IMG/VR virus record: IMGVR_UViG_3300002053_000030
Span: 1 to 38,037 of that record
Source of the DNA: a virus
Strand: one strand, 5' to 3'
DNA length: 38,037 nt
Position numbers and translations under genes: made by a program. Positions 25,919 to 33,272 of this stretch are shown here, one piece after another. How positions within the stretch are numbered: the first letter of the stretch is position 1; every line of letters starts with the position of its first letter. Below the pieces are notes generated by a model, which was given only the letters and a program-made list of their open reading frames with translations, was not told the DNA's origin and searched no databases.

Positions 25919-26407
25919 ATGAAAAAATTTTGGATTCTCGGCCTATTGTTGGTCGTGCTGATTGCTTCGCCCGCGTCGGCAAAAAAGTGGACGTGCTTCT
26001 TTGTCGATCAGGAGGAAGACATTGATCCGGGACCGGATACGGTTCTCGGGTTTATTCTTGATCCAGGCGGGCCGAATGAGACAGCCATCCCGACATCAAA
26101 CGTCGTGATTGTCAAAACGGTCGGCGCGAACTCAATGTTCATTTATACTACACAGAACCTTTCGATAGCCAATAAGGCTTATCAAATGGCAGAGTTTCGT
26201 GGGTTCGGCTATGTCGATATGGTTATGCGGATTGCTCAAGGGCTCGGGTCCGGTACGTTAAACGAGATTGAATATATCACCGGGGCTCATTGGTATACGG
26301 GCGGCGAGTGGCATTTCGGGAATATTAAAGATTGGGATAGTGCCGGGAACCCCGAACCTGTCTGGTTCGGCCGGTATAGGGGCATCTTAGGCGTGGAGAT
26401 TCAGTAA
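25919..26407 (+). CDS. Secreted hypothetical protein with Sec signal peptide
   Basis: A 162-aa protein with a strong ribosome site (AAGGAGGAAG). The N-terminus is a textbook signal peptide: KK, a hydrophobic core FWILGLLLVVLIA and the cleavage site SPASA/KK. The mature part of about 140 residues opens with WTCFFVDQEEDIDPGPDTVL and is beta-rich, with several aromatic segments (AHWYTGGEWHFGNIKDWD). It should be exported to the periplasm or beyond in the infected cell. TAATG coupling to the 1,010-aa secreted protein suggests joint function. No family is recognised. A virion protein that is processed during export is unlikely but not excluded. Confidence 0.6.
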   Translation: MKKFWILGLLLVVLIASPASAKKWTCFFVDQEEDIDPGPDTVLGFILDPGGPNETAIPTSNVVIVKTVGANSMFIYTTQNLSIANKAYQMAEFRGFGYVDMVMRIAQGLGSGTLNEIEYITGAHWYTGGEWHFGNIKDWDSAGNPEPVWFGRYRGILGVEIQ

Positions 26408-29400
26408 TGAAAACATTAATTTTTAGGATAGTTTGTTTCCTCTGGGCGATTTTCTTCATGCCTTTCCTGGCTTTCTCGGCCAAGGTTGTGGATGTCAATT
26501 TCTCGCAATATACGAATGTTGATAATAAGGGCAACCTCACCTCTCCGGCCGCGTCCATGGTCAGCGACCGCTACGGGGTAGTCAATGGAGTATTGACGAA
26601 GTTTGGTGGGAATGGGCAAAACCTGGCTGACGATACGGAGGATTTGACGACAGCAACCTGGACACATACCGCTACAACCGACAGCTCTACCTTAGTAACC
26701 TTTACTGCTCAAAATGATTATATCCATCAACCAATAGCAACCACAGAAGGAAATTATTACTTATTTTCATTTAAATGCAGGAATATAACTGGAAATGCGA
26801 GTATCCAAATATATCATTTAGCATCTGAATCCGGTGACACAACGCTAATAACAAATTCATCTGTTTACTATTGGGATGGATCAGCGTGGCAAAGCGACAC
26901 CTCCGCAGGGTTAACTTCTACATTAACAAGGTATTATGTAATTATATCTGGTCGTGTGGGTGGTGGAAATATCAATTTTGGAGTTAGGGATAATAACGCC
27001 TCCGGCCATGGCCAAATAGAATTCACCGAGATCCAAGTCGAAGACCTTGGCACTCTCACCACTTCCCCTGGGCCGGAGTTGTTCGACCAGGAGACGTTGG
27101 GGAGTGAGTCGGTTAGTAATGCTGACTTCGAGAGTGGATTTACTGGTGGGTTGGCAGATGGTTGGTCAAACGTATATACCCAAACAGTGTCAGAAGAAAC
27201 TAGTAATGTTCATGGAGGTTCATCGGCTCAAAAAATAACAGTATCAGATGATGGTGCCAATAGTGGGATACAGCAATCTGTAAGTAGAACAGCTGGAGTT
27301 ATTTATAAATTATCAGGATGGGTATATTGTAGCAATGCCAATAGTGTGCGGATGTTTTGGCAAGCCGAGGTGTTAGAACAAAAACCCGCCGATTCTGCAT
27401 GGACATATTTTGAGGCTTATGTGATAGGATCTTCGACCGGATCTTCTAATTTTAATATTTCTCAAACTTCTGGGAATTGCACAACTGCTGATTATCTTAT
27501 AATAGATGACGTCTCCATCAAAGCCGTCACCGCCCCCAACAAAGGCATCCCTGATGTAGACCCCTGGCCTGCGCTGGCGGGGAGTGTAACATATAGCAAC
27601 GATTGTTCATCAGATACGTTCACTGAATCGGTCGGGGTTGGATGGACTTACGATGCTGTAAATGATGAGTATGACTGTGATGGTAGTCAAGTCGCCCAAA
27701 GCAATTTGGGATACGATGTTAATAGCGATGACACTTTTTATTGGTATTCATTCGAGATAAAAAACTATGTCGCTGGAAATGTGCGCATAAATATAGGTGG
27801 CGCGGGTGGGACTAGTATCGGGGATTGGAAATCTGGCGATGGCACTCACACAGGGTTTATATACTCAAATGGTACAGCACTATGGATGCAGGCAGACGCA
27901 GATTTTAATGGTTCCGTTGACACGGTAATTTTACGCCCCGTGCAGATTTCCTGGGTGCCATACGGGACGAACACAATAGCAATAGACGAGACTGAGGATG
28001 CACTATTAGTTACGTATGTAGATACAGATACAGGCGCTACACTGGCCTTTGCAAACGCTGCCGACTTATTCTCTGATTTGATCGTTGGCAACAGCTACAC
28101 TGTTCAATTCGATGCGAAGGTAGGGTCTGGCGATACGGTAGATGTAGAGATAGCACAGTCAGACAATACAGAATTAGCGTCCACGGATAATATCGCTGAA
28201 TCCTGGACGACTTACACTTTAGGGTTTACTTGCACAAATGTTGCTACCGATAAAATACAATTTGATGACATGGGAGCCGGTGATGTTATCTACATCCGCA
28301 ACCTCTCTATAAAAGAAAACACCCTCCGCTCTGCCGAGCCCCGGACCTATGTGGCAGACAACGGGACGATCCCTGCTGATTGGCCTATCACGGACTATGG
28401 ATTGCAGTTCGACGGGCAAGGGACGAATCTATGTCCTTACTCTGAGGATTTCTCGCAATGGACAGCAAGCAACATTACGGCTACACAGAATATTGACGGA
28501 GTGGATGGGGTTTCAGATTCAGCTTATACATTGACCGCCACTGATGCCAATGGAACTCTCTTAATAGATTTGGCTCCGCTTGCTTCCACAGATTACTATT
28601 TCTCTATCTGGATGAAGCGGGTGACGGGCACGGGGAACATCGACCTGACAGATAATAATGGATCGAACTGGACTACGCAAACCCTTACCTCTGAATGGCA
28701 GAGATTTAGCATTACAAGGAGCCAGGCTGATCCTCATGTCGGGATTAGGATAGTTACGAATGGGGATGCGATAGCTGTTTTCGGCGCCCAGGTAGAAGCC
28801 ACGCCCTACATGACCTCCTATATTCCCACCGATGGCAGCCCGGTGACTCGCACCACGATGGCGCAGGATGCAAGTGATAATGGCTTACAATGGACAATAG
28901 GGACAGTTCTTAATTCTGTCCTCACTGGCGCTGGGGCTGAGGGAACGCTTATAATGGACGGATTCGTTCCGATGTTTAATGAAGCGAATCACAATGGATC
29001 AGGGAACGACGGAATTTTATCATGCTCCGATGCCGCGCAAAGTTTTCTCTACTTAGACGACGGGATATTCGCTTCATACGACGGCACAGGGTCGAGCACT
29101 GTAGACCCTAACATAGCATTGGCCACAGATCACCTCTTAGCGATATCATGGGATGTCGGTAATGATTTAGATATAGGAGCATTGCCATCAGGTGGGTCAT
29201 GGTCATGGGATGCAACACCCGCCACGGTGGATGCGGCGGCGTTTGTTGTAGGTGGAGACGCTGAATTTAAAATAGGTTATGGCAATGACTTTCCATTCTA
29301 CATAGATCGCATCCGAATTTATGACAAGAAATATACCCAAGACCAGATGGAATCGGGAACTTATGAAGGTCTAACTCCAAAATGGGGTGGTTCACCATGG

Positions 29401-29439
29401 GGGCGCTCGGGTTGGGGTGATAGTGGCTGGAATTTATAG
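26407..29439 (+). CDS. Large secreted mosaic protein with five carbohydrate-binding-like modules and a LamG-like domain
   Basis: A 1,010-aa protein with signal peptide (hydrophobic FRIVCFLWAIFFMPFLAF, cleavage after AFSA). Jelly-roll modules follow at about 72-215, 224-375, 393-512, 520-635 and 673-800, each ending in a beta-strand like EIQVED, DDVSIKAV or RNLSIKEN. The fifth has the phage-typical YYFSIWMKRVTGTGNIDLTD, GAQVEA and SYIPTDG pattern. Residues 846-975 form a LamG/concanavalin-like domain ending DRIRIYDKKYTQDQM, and the C-terminus is Gly/Trp-rich (WGGSPWGRSGWGDSGWNL). Modules 1-4 are AT-rich, while the joints are GC-rich, indicating acquired modules. It is a candidate surface adhesin, depolymerase-like binder or receptor mask, and no catalytic residues were seen. 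Confidence 0.65.
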   Translation: MKTLIFRIVCFLWAIFFMPFLAFSAKVVDVNFSQYTNVDNKGNLTSPAASMVSDRYGVVNGVLTKFGGNGQNLADDTEDLTTATWTHTATTDSSTLVTFTAQNDYIHQPIATTEGNYYLFSFKCRNITGNASIQIYHLASESGDTTLITNSSVYYWDGSAWQSDTSAGLTSTLTRYYVIISGRVGGGNINFGVRDNNASGHGQIEFTEIQVEDLGTLTTSPGPELFDQETLGSESVSNADFESGFTGGLADGWSNVYTQTVSEETSNVHGGSSAQKITVSDDGANSGIQQSVSRTAGVIYKLSGWVYCSNANSVRMFWQAEVLEQKPADSAWTYFEAYVIGSSTGSSNFNISQTSGNCTTADYLIIDDVSIKAVTAPNKGIPDVDPWPALAGSVTYSNDCSSDTFTESVGVGWTYDAVNDEYDCDGSQVAQSNLGYDVNSDDTFYWYSFEIKNYVAGNVRINIGGAGGTSIGDWKSGDGTHTGFIYSNGTALWMQADADFNGSVDTVILRPVQISWVPYGTNTIAIDETEDALLVTYVDTDTGATLAFANAADLFSDLIVGNSYTVQFDAKVGSGDTVDVEIAQSDNTELASTDNIAESWTTYTLGFTCTNVATDKIQFDDMGAGDVIYIRNLSIKENTLRSAEPRTYVADNGTIPADWPITDYGLQFDGQGTNLCPYSEDFSQWTASNITATQNIDGVDGVSDSAYTLTATDANGTLLIDLAPLASTDYYFSIWMKRVTGTGNIDLTDNNGSNWTTQTLTSEWQRFSITRSQADPHVGIRIVTNGDAIAVFGAQVEATPYMTSYIPTDGSPVTRTTMAQDASDNGLQWTIGTVLNSVLTGAGAEGTLIMDGFVPMFNEANHNGSGNDGILSCSDAAQSFLYLDDGIFASYDGTGSSTVDPNIALATDHLLAISWDVGNDLDIGALPSGGSWSWDATPATVDAAAFVVGGDAEFKIGYGNDFPFYIDRIRIYDKKYTQDQMESGTYEGLTPKWGGSPWGRSGWGDSGWNL

Positions 29440-29476
29440 CCCGGCGATTTTACAAATTCAAAGGAGGTTGATGAAA

Positions 29477-29914
29477 ATGAGCAAATTAATCAAGAAACTT
29501 GGTGCCCTGGCGCTTTCCGTTATGCTGGTTCTGTGCCTGCTTTCCCCGGTAGCTATGGCCACCAGCGGAGGGAAGATTCATACGATTCTTGCCTTGAACG
29601 CAGAATCGATTGGCGCCTCGGCAAATGCGTCGAGTAAATCAATCGACCTGGGGGCTTATCAGCCATACGGCTTTTTTTCCGTCCAAGTCACGATAGCCGG
29701 GGCTGGCACGGCCAAGGTAGAGTATCTGCTTTCGCATGATAATGCTACTTTCAGCGATTGCGGAACGGATATCGCTATTGGCCTTACTGCCGGGACGCAG
29801 ATTTACCCTTTCCCGGACGGGGAACCGGTCGTGGCGCCCTGGATGAAAATTAAAGTGACCGAAACTGGCGGAGCGAGCGGTGTGACCGCGACGGTCTATC
29901 TCTGTATTCAGTAA
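29477..29914 (+). CDS. Small secreted beta-rich protein
   Basis: The start is set at ATG 29477, 9 nt after AAGGAGG; ATG 29471 is too close to that site and the 29387 start would overlap the previous gene. The product has 145 aa, with signal peptide LIKKLGALALSVMLVLCLLS and cleavage after VAMA. The mature part is a compact beta domain (SIDLGAYQPYGFFSVQVTIA, then AKVEYLLSHDNATFSDCG, APWMKIKVTETGGASGVTAT) that resembles small phage tail or capsid-decoration domains, here carrying an export signal. It sits just behind the large secreted protein and may bind it. No function is known. Confidence 0.6.
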   Translation: MSKLIKKLGALALSVMLVLCLLSPVAMATSGGKIHTILALNAESIGASANASSKSIDLGAYQPYGFFSVQVTIAGAGTAKVEYLLSHDNATFSDCGTDIAIGLTAGTQIYPFPDGEPVVAPWMKIKVTETGGASGVTATVYLCIQ

Positions 29915-29922
29915 GGAGGTGA
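29913..29922 (+). promoter_or_regulatory. Perfect 10-nt Shine-Dalgarno site
   Basis: AAGGAGGTGA, complementary over 10 nt to the usual 16S rRNA 3' end, overlaps the stop of the preceding gene and stands 5 nt before TTG 29928. There is no other start at suitable distance, so it argues that the 13-codon ORF is translated. Confidence 0.55.
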
Positions 29923-29927
29923 TTGCC

Positions 29928-29969
29928 TTGGCTAAGAAGAAAGGATGCAAGAAGGGCGGGAAAAAATGA
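29928..29969 (+). CDS. Lys-rich 13-residue mini-ORF
   Basis: TTG start, product (M)AKKKGCKKGGKK, stop in an ATGA overlap with the next gene. The perfect Shine-Dalgarno site 5 nt upstream is the strongest of the region. It could be a leader peptide that loads ribosomes onto the following membrane-protein gene, or a free basic peptide. A role in coupling seems more likely than an independent function. Confidence 0.4.
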   Translation: MAKKKGCKKGGKK

Positions 29970-30310
29970 GTGGCAAGCTAATTAAAACCGCCGGAGGTGT
30001 TGTCGGCATTATCATTGTAGGAACCGCCGCCTGGGTTGGCCTGGATAATCATTGGACGACCAGGAGTTATCACGATGTTTGCTTGGCCGCCCAGGAAAAA
30101 GTAAATGAAGAAATCGTTAATACATTGCAGATGCAGCAACAGGCCATAAAGAACCAAGGTGACTATAACAAGTTGCTATTGTACCAGCAAATGGAGCTGG
30201 AAATAATGAGGGCTATTGCAGATCACCCGGACGATCAGAGACTGAAAGACCGCCTTGAGGAAGTGCGGCGGGCACGGGAAAAATTTGAGCGAGAAATGAC
30301 AGGCGACTAA
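29966..30310 (+). CDS. Small membrane protein with N-terminal helix and coiled coil, lysis-region
   Basis: The start at 29966 overlaps the mini-ORF stop (ATGA); an upstream in-frame ATG at 29945 lacks a ribosome site. The product has 114 aa. One membrane helix, TAGGVVGIIIVGTAAWVGL, occupies residues about 8-27. A charged coiled coil from about 40 to the end follows (LLLYQQMELEIMRAIADHPD, then RLEEVRRAREKFEREMTGD). This topology (N-in, C-periplasmic) is that of inner-membrane spanins, but also of simple accessory membrane proteins. It lies directly before another coiled-coil membrane protein and the endolysin, which supports a lysis role. Confidence 0.5.
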   Translation: MSGKLIKTAGGVVGIIIVGTAAWVGLDNHWTTRSYHDVCLAAQEKVNEEIVNTLQMQQQAIKNQGDYNKLLLYQQMELEIMRAIADHPDDQRLKDRLEEVRRAREKFEREMTGD

Positions 30311-30708
30311 TGACCGGGGAACCATTTGACTGTGTTCACAAAAAGTGCACGGAGCATAAGGCCGTGGCGGCCAGGCTGGAATCGGCTTGCAATAAAATGG
30401 ATCTGCAATTTCGCCAAATGGAAAAAAGCATCGACGTGGCCAAGCTGGAAATGGACAGGAGGCTTGAGGCCATGAACGAATTCCGTGAGCAATTAACCCG
30501 ACAGGCCACACAGTTTGCGGAGCGAAAAACGGTTGACTTGAGCCTCGACCGGATAGGGGACAGGATAAAAGTTATCGAGAATTCCGTTTCCGAACTGAAA
30601 AACAATTTATCTCAGCGTGCCGGAGCCCTGAAATGGATCAACCACATTATAACCGTATTGATCGGCCTGGCAGTCGTGCTTGCCGTTTGGGTATTAACCA
30701 ATCAATAG
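30310..30708 (+). CDS. Tail-anchored coiled-coil membrane protein, lysis-region
   Basis: A 132-aa protein coupled by TAATG. The long N-terminal coiled coil (residues about 15-105, e.g. KAVAARLESACNKMDLQFRQ and DRIGDRIKVIENSVSELKNN) is followed by a single C-terminal membrane helix, HIITVLIGLAVVLAVWVL, and NQ at the end. Small phage proteins of this form (XhlA-like haemolysin/holin-associated) usually sit by endolysins and help membrane disruption. N-terminal Cys residues (FDCVHKKCTEH) might bind metal. The function remains an inference from topology and position. Confidence 0.5.
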   Translation: MTGEPFDCVHKKCTEHKAVAARLESACNKMDLQFRQMEKSIDVAKLEMDRRLEAMNEFREQLTRQATQFAERKTVDLSLDRIGDRIKVIENSVSELKNNLSQRAGALKWINHIITVLIGLAVVLAVWVLTNQ

Positions 30709-30717
30709 GGGTGGGCC

Positions 30718-31128
30718 ATGCCGAAATTCAGCCCATTATCAATCGAGCGGCTCGAAAGATGTCATAAGTCAATTCAACTGGTTTTTTACCAGGTCGTTCT
30801 TGTCCGTGACTGCACGATTATTCAGGGATACAGGGACCGCGAGACGCACGAAATGTATTTTAGGGACGGCAAAACGAAAGTTCCTTACGAATTAACCAAA
30901 CACGGCAAGGATCCGTCCGAGGCCGTTGATGCGGCACCGTGGTTCGCGGAGCCTCCGCATATTAGATGGAACGATTGGAAGAGCTGGTACGCTTTTGCCG
31001 GAATCGTAATCGGTGTTGCCTGGACGATGAGCATCCCTATTCGGTGGGGTGGCGATTGGAATAGAAATTGGAATTTTGAAGATCAATCTTTTCATGATTT
31101 GAATCACTTTGAAATCATGACAACTTAG
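30718..31128 (+). CDS. Endolysin, M15-family peptidase (L-Ala-D-Glu/D-Ala-D-Ala type)
   Basis: A 136-aa protein, a typical length for the M15 VanY/Peptidase_M15_4 endolysins. The pattern LSIERLERCHKSIQLVFYQV, then TIIQGYRDRETHEMYFRDGK matches the family's N-terminus. Zinc ligands are seen as His62 and Asp71 (KHGKDPSEAVDAAP) and His130 (DLNHFEI), with Glu132 nearby. The SIPIRWGGDW motif is also typical. It should cut the peptide cross-links of the cell wall. There is no signal peptide, so it depends on a holin; the candidate is at 32114. It lies 9 nt after the coiled-coil membrane protein. Confidence 0.85.
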   Translation: MPKFSPLSIERLERCHKSIQLVFYQVVLVRDCTIIQGYRDRETHEMYFRDGKTKVPYELTKHGKDPSEAVDAAPWFAEPPHIRWNDWKSWYAFAGIVIGVAWTMSIPIRWGGDWNRNWNFEDQSFHDLNHFEIMTT

Positions 31129-31137
31129 GAGGCAACA

Positions 31138-31521
31138 ATGAAAAAGCATATCTTCTTTGGGATCCTCGTTTGTATTTTCGCGGCAGCCGGTTATGCTTAC
31201 AGCCTGCAGGCGACCTGGGACGATTACAGTGATACGAACGCCCAAAAAATCGTTGTATACTGGCAAAAAGCCGATTCGACCGGCGAAATATACAATAAGG
31301 CATCAACCGGCCTTAATCTCCCCATTCCGTTGACTATTGAATGGTTTCAACCGGCCGTCGATTATAAATTCTGGGCTGTTGCTTACAGTGCAGGAGGCAT
31401 ACCCTCGGAACCCTCAAATGTTTTTATTTGGCAAAGACCACCGGCCGGCATCATACCAGGCGATCGTATTCCGAGCACGATTTATCTTGGGCCCGCCACT
31501 GTGACCATAAGGATCGAATAA
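31138..31521 (+). CDS. Secreted fibronectin-type-III-like protein
   Basis: A 127-aa protein with ribosome site AGGAGG before ATG. Signal peptide: KKHIFFGILVCIFAAAGYAY, with cleavage likely after GYA. The mature domain is about 90 residues: LQATWDDYSDTNAQKIVVYW, VDYKFWAVAYSAGGIPSEPS and NVFIW, the order of strands of an Fn3 fold, followed by a Pro/Ile-rich tail. Fn3 domains bind carbohydrates or proteins. It sits between endolysin and the lipoprotein-like gene, an unusual position. It is the fourth exported protein of the block. Confidence 0.6.
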   Translation: MKKHIFFGILVCIFAAAGYAYSLQATWDDYSDTNAQKIVVYWQKADSTGEIYNKASTGLNLPIPLTIEWFQPAVDYKFWAVAYSAGGIPSEPSNVFIWQRPPAGIIPGDRIPSTIYLGPATVTIRIE

Positions 31522-31539
31522 TTAAAAGGAGGAAAGGAG

Positions 31540-31941
31540 ATGAAAAACATCCAAAGGCGAACACGGATATCCTGGATTCTCGTATTGGCAGTGATTCTTA
31601 CGCCTGCCATGTTCCACGCCTGCGTCGGATCATTTTCTCAGGGCGCTTACAATGCTTTGAACATAAGTAAGGCAACCTACGACTCTACTCTGACGGCTGC
31701 AGGTGATCTATACAGGGAAAAAGAAATCACCGATTCAGATAGAGATAAGCTAATCGAGTATGGCAATGCTTATATGCTCGTCCACAATGAAGCCGTGTCT
31801 GCTCTTCTCGATTATCAAATGGCATCAAATGATCAGCAACCCGAGGCGAAAGAGAAATACATGGCTGTCGCCGATAGGCTTGCCGAAAAACTTGCCGACC
31901 TTTTAGCATATTTTAGGAAGGCGAAAGGAGGTAGCCAATGA
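31540..31941 (+). CDS. Exported helical lipoprotein-like protein, possible outer-membrane spanin
   Basis: A 133-aa protein (ribosome site AGGAGGAAAGGAG). The N-terminal signal (RRTRISWILVLAVILTPAMF) ends at HAC with Cys28. The box FHAC deviates from the lipobox consensus at -3, so lipidation is uncertain. The mature part is almost all helical (NALNISKATYDSTLTAAGDL and KYMAVADRLAEKLADLLAYF). A lipoprotein in a lysis block can be the outer-membrane spanin that fuses the two membranes with an inner-membrane partner. If so, the 29966 or 30310 protein would be its partner. It overlaps the next start by ATGA. Confidence 0.5.
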   Translation: MKNIQRRTRISWILVLAVILTPAMFHACVGSFSQGAYNALNISKATYDSTLTAAGDLYREKEITDSDRDKLIEYGNAYMLVHNEAVSALLDYQMASNDQQPEAKEKYMAVADRLAEKLADLLAYFRKAKGGSQ

Positions 31942-32096
31942 CCCCTGAATTAACCATTCTAATGGTAGAGAAAATTCTTCGTTATGGCCCTGACATCATT
32001 TCGAAGATGATTCTATCTTTGGGCCGTCCACCTTCGCTGGATGAAATAAGGGAGCTAGGGATTACCAAAAAGCCTGAAGATTATTTTAAACCCTAA
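31938..32096 (+). CDS. 52-aa hypothetical protein of the lysis block
   Basis: ATGA overlap with the previous stop and AAAGGAGG upstream. The 52-aa product begins MTPELTILMVEKILRYGPDI, has an amphipathic helix (ISKMILSLG) and ends RELGITKKPEDYFKP. The 'PSLDEIRELGITKKPEDYF' ending resembles short proteins seen close to phage holins. It is short, but the translational context and the conserved-looking pattern support it. The function is unknown. Confidence 0.55.
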   Translation: MTPELTILMVEKILRYGPDIISKMILSLGRPPSLDEIRELGITKKPEDYFKP

Positions 32097-32113
32097 AAGG
32101 AGGCAAGAGGCAA

Positions 32114-32356
32114 ATGGCAAATGGAGAAATAAAACTTGAAACAAAACCGGGATACAAGACTACTGAGTTTTGGATCGCCATTCTTTCCCAAGTTATTGGC
32201 ATTTTATCCCTGGTCGGCATATTCACGCCGGAACAATCAGAAGCGGTGCAAAAAGCATTGATTGAACTTGGCGGGCTGATCGTCATGGCTGCCGGTTCCT
32301 TCGGTTATGCCATCGGTCGCGGCATCGCTAAGAGCAACGTGGATCCAAATGCTTAA
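32114..32356 (+). CDS. Holin candidate, two membrane helices
   Basis: An 80-aa protein with AGGAGG site. Two hydrophobic helices, FWIAILSQVIGILSLVGI and IELGGLIVMAAGSFGYAIGR, are joined by a short charged loop (FTPEQSEAVQK). The N-terminus KPGYKTTEFW is a frequent opening in small phage holins. Length and topology fit class II holins, which form the pores that release endolysin. It is the last gene of the + transcript and is followed by a terminator at 32430. Confidence 0.65.
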   Translation: MANGEIKLETKPGYKTTEFWIAILSQVIGILSLVGIFTPEQSEAVQKALIELGGLIVMAAGSFGYAIGRGIAKSNVDPNA

Positions 32357-32814
32357 ACATCTTTCCTGTTCCACGGTCTGAATTTCTGCAGGACTTTCGG
32401 GAACGGAAATACACCTTTGAAACAAAGGCACCGGTCGTCGATCGTTAAAAAGGCGGCCGGTTTTTTTGTTGGAAATTTGATTTTGATTAGAATGTCCCAT
32501 GCAAGCCGCTCGTAAACATATATTCCAGGATCAAAATGATTGGCAATAGTATCGGAATTTTTATTCTTATACTTTTCAGCAACATACTTTTCGAGTTCAC
32601 GCAATAGCCATTTTTTCATGGCACGTTTTCCACCCCACTGCCGGGACCGGCTGGAATATATTTGCACGTCGAAATATTCCAATGCTTCGTCTAAGAAGCG
32701 CATGGCGCCCGGGACCGGCGGGTCCGGGATGACGCGGGCGCCTTTCCATCCAGATCCGTAGCTGTGCAAAACTCCATCAAAATCTATTAATAGAATCCTT
32801 TTCTTTTCGGTCAT
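32353..32814 (-). CDS. HAD-superfamily hydrolase
   Basis: A 153-aa protein. The N-terminal motif IDFDGVLHS gives the HAD catalytic Asp11 and Asp13. YSSRS supplies the motif II Ser, Lys-rich helix GGKRAMKKWLLRELEKY follows, and LTIDDRC provides the motif IV Asp pair. Small phage HAD proteins are predicted nucleotide- or sugar-phosphatases; the substrate is unknown. A conserved 'WNG/PWN'-like end is seen (FRPWNRKDV). It is the last gene of the - strand block and overlaps the + strand holin stop by 4 nt; a terminator for the + strand lies within its coding sequence. Confidence 0.75.
   Translation of the reverse strand: MTEKKRILLIDFDGVLHSYGSGWKGARVIPDPPVPGAMRFLDEALEYFDVQIYSSRSRQWGGKRAMKKWLLRELEKYVAEKYKNKNSDTIANHFDPGIYVYERLAWDILIKIKFPTKKPAAFLTIDDRCLCFKGVFPFPKVLQKFRPWNRKDV
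32430..32467 (+). terminator. Rho-independent terminator of the late transcript
   Basis: ACCGGTCGTC (32430-32439) pairs with GGCGGCCGGT (32452-32461) in a 10-bp stem with two G-U pairs and a 12-nt loop. Six T follow at 32462-32467. It lies about 75 nt after the holin stop and inside the convergent HAD gene. Confidence 0.65.
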
Positions 32815-32874
32815 AGCGACACCTTGTCCTCATAAAAGTGAGAATTATCCATGTGTATTTTCCCCATGGCGCTT

Positions 32875-33054
32875 TCATGATGCCATGTCGTACAGCTTTC
32901 CGAGAGCCATCACACAGCATTCGTTGACTTCCTCGGCTTCACTTTTCAAGTAATATACAGACCACCACGCGCATTTCTCTCGCAGGCATGGCAAGCCCTT
33001 CTGCGGTTTAGGGTCACTTGCTCTCCTGGTTAATGGGCAAATTAAAGTTTCCAT
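32875..33054 (-). CDS. Small Cys-rich protein, 59 aa
   Basis: A strong ribosome site (AAAGGAGG, 7 nt before ATG). The product METLICPLTRRASDP ends ALGKLYDMAS. Cysteines at 6, 23, 28, 46 and 47 with the LPCLREKCAWW segment suggest a metal-binding knuckle. Similar short 'C..C.WW' proteins are frequent in phage early regions. The function is unknown; DNA- or RNA-binding is possible. It is separated from the HAD start by about 60 nt. Confidence 0.55.
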   Translation of the reverse strand: METLICPLTRRASDPKPQKGLPCLREKCAWWSVYYLKSEAEEVNECCVMALGKLYDMAS

Positions 33055-33056
33055 CG

Positions 33057-33272
33057 TCAGCCTCCTTTCGTTAGTGTGCCCCCAAAAATTTCTTTGGCAT
33101 CCAAAATGGATTGAAGGGTTTTCGCGTCCGGCTTTTTCTCAACAAGTATTGCAATTTCGTCGGTCGTGAAAGGCAGATCATCGAGGTAGACAATCTTAGG
33201 ATTATCCCCTTCCCATTTGGCCAGAATGTCGCGTTTCAGCTTTTTCGAATAAAATACGATCGAATTAGTCAT
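33057..33272 (-). CDS. Hypothetical protein, 71 aa
   Basis: Starts with an 8-nt overlap of the upstream gene and stops 2 nt before the next start. The product has MTNSIVFYSKKLKRDILAKW, a hydrophobic strand KIVYLDDLPFTTDEIAIL, and a helix DAKTLQSILDAKEIFGG. No motif is recognised. Close coupling to both neighbours supports a true gene of the early operon. Confidence 0.5.
   Translation of the reverse strand: MTNSIVFYSKKLKRDILAKWEGDNPKIVYLDDLPFTTDEIAILVEKKPDAKTLQSILDAKEIFGGTLTKGG

Noticed and set aside
32811-32878. Two tiny - strand frames (18 and 33 codons) between the Cys-rich gene and the HAD gene, both with ATGA-type overlaps
   Set aside because: Overlaps are suggestive, but ribosome sites are weak and the frames contradict each other; not enough to call either a gene.
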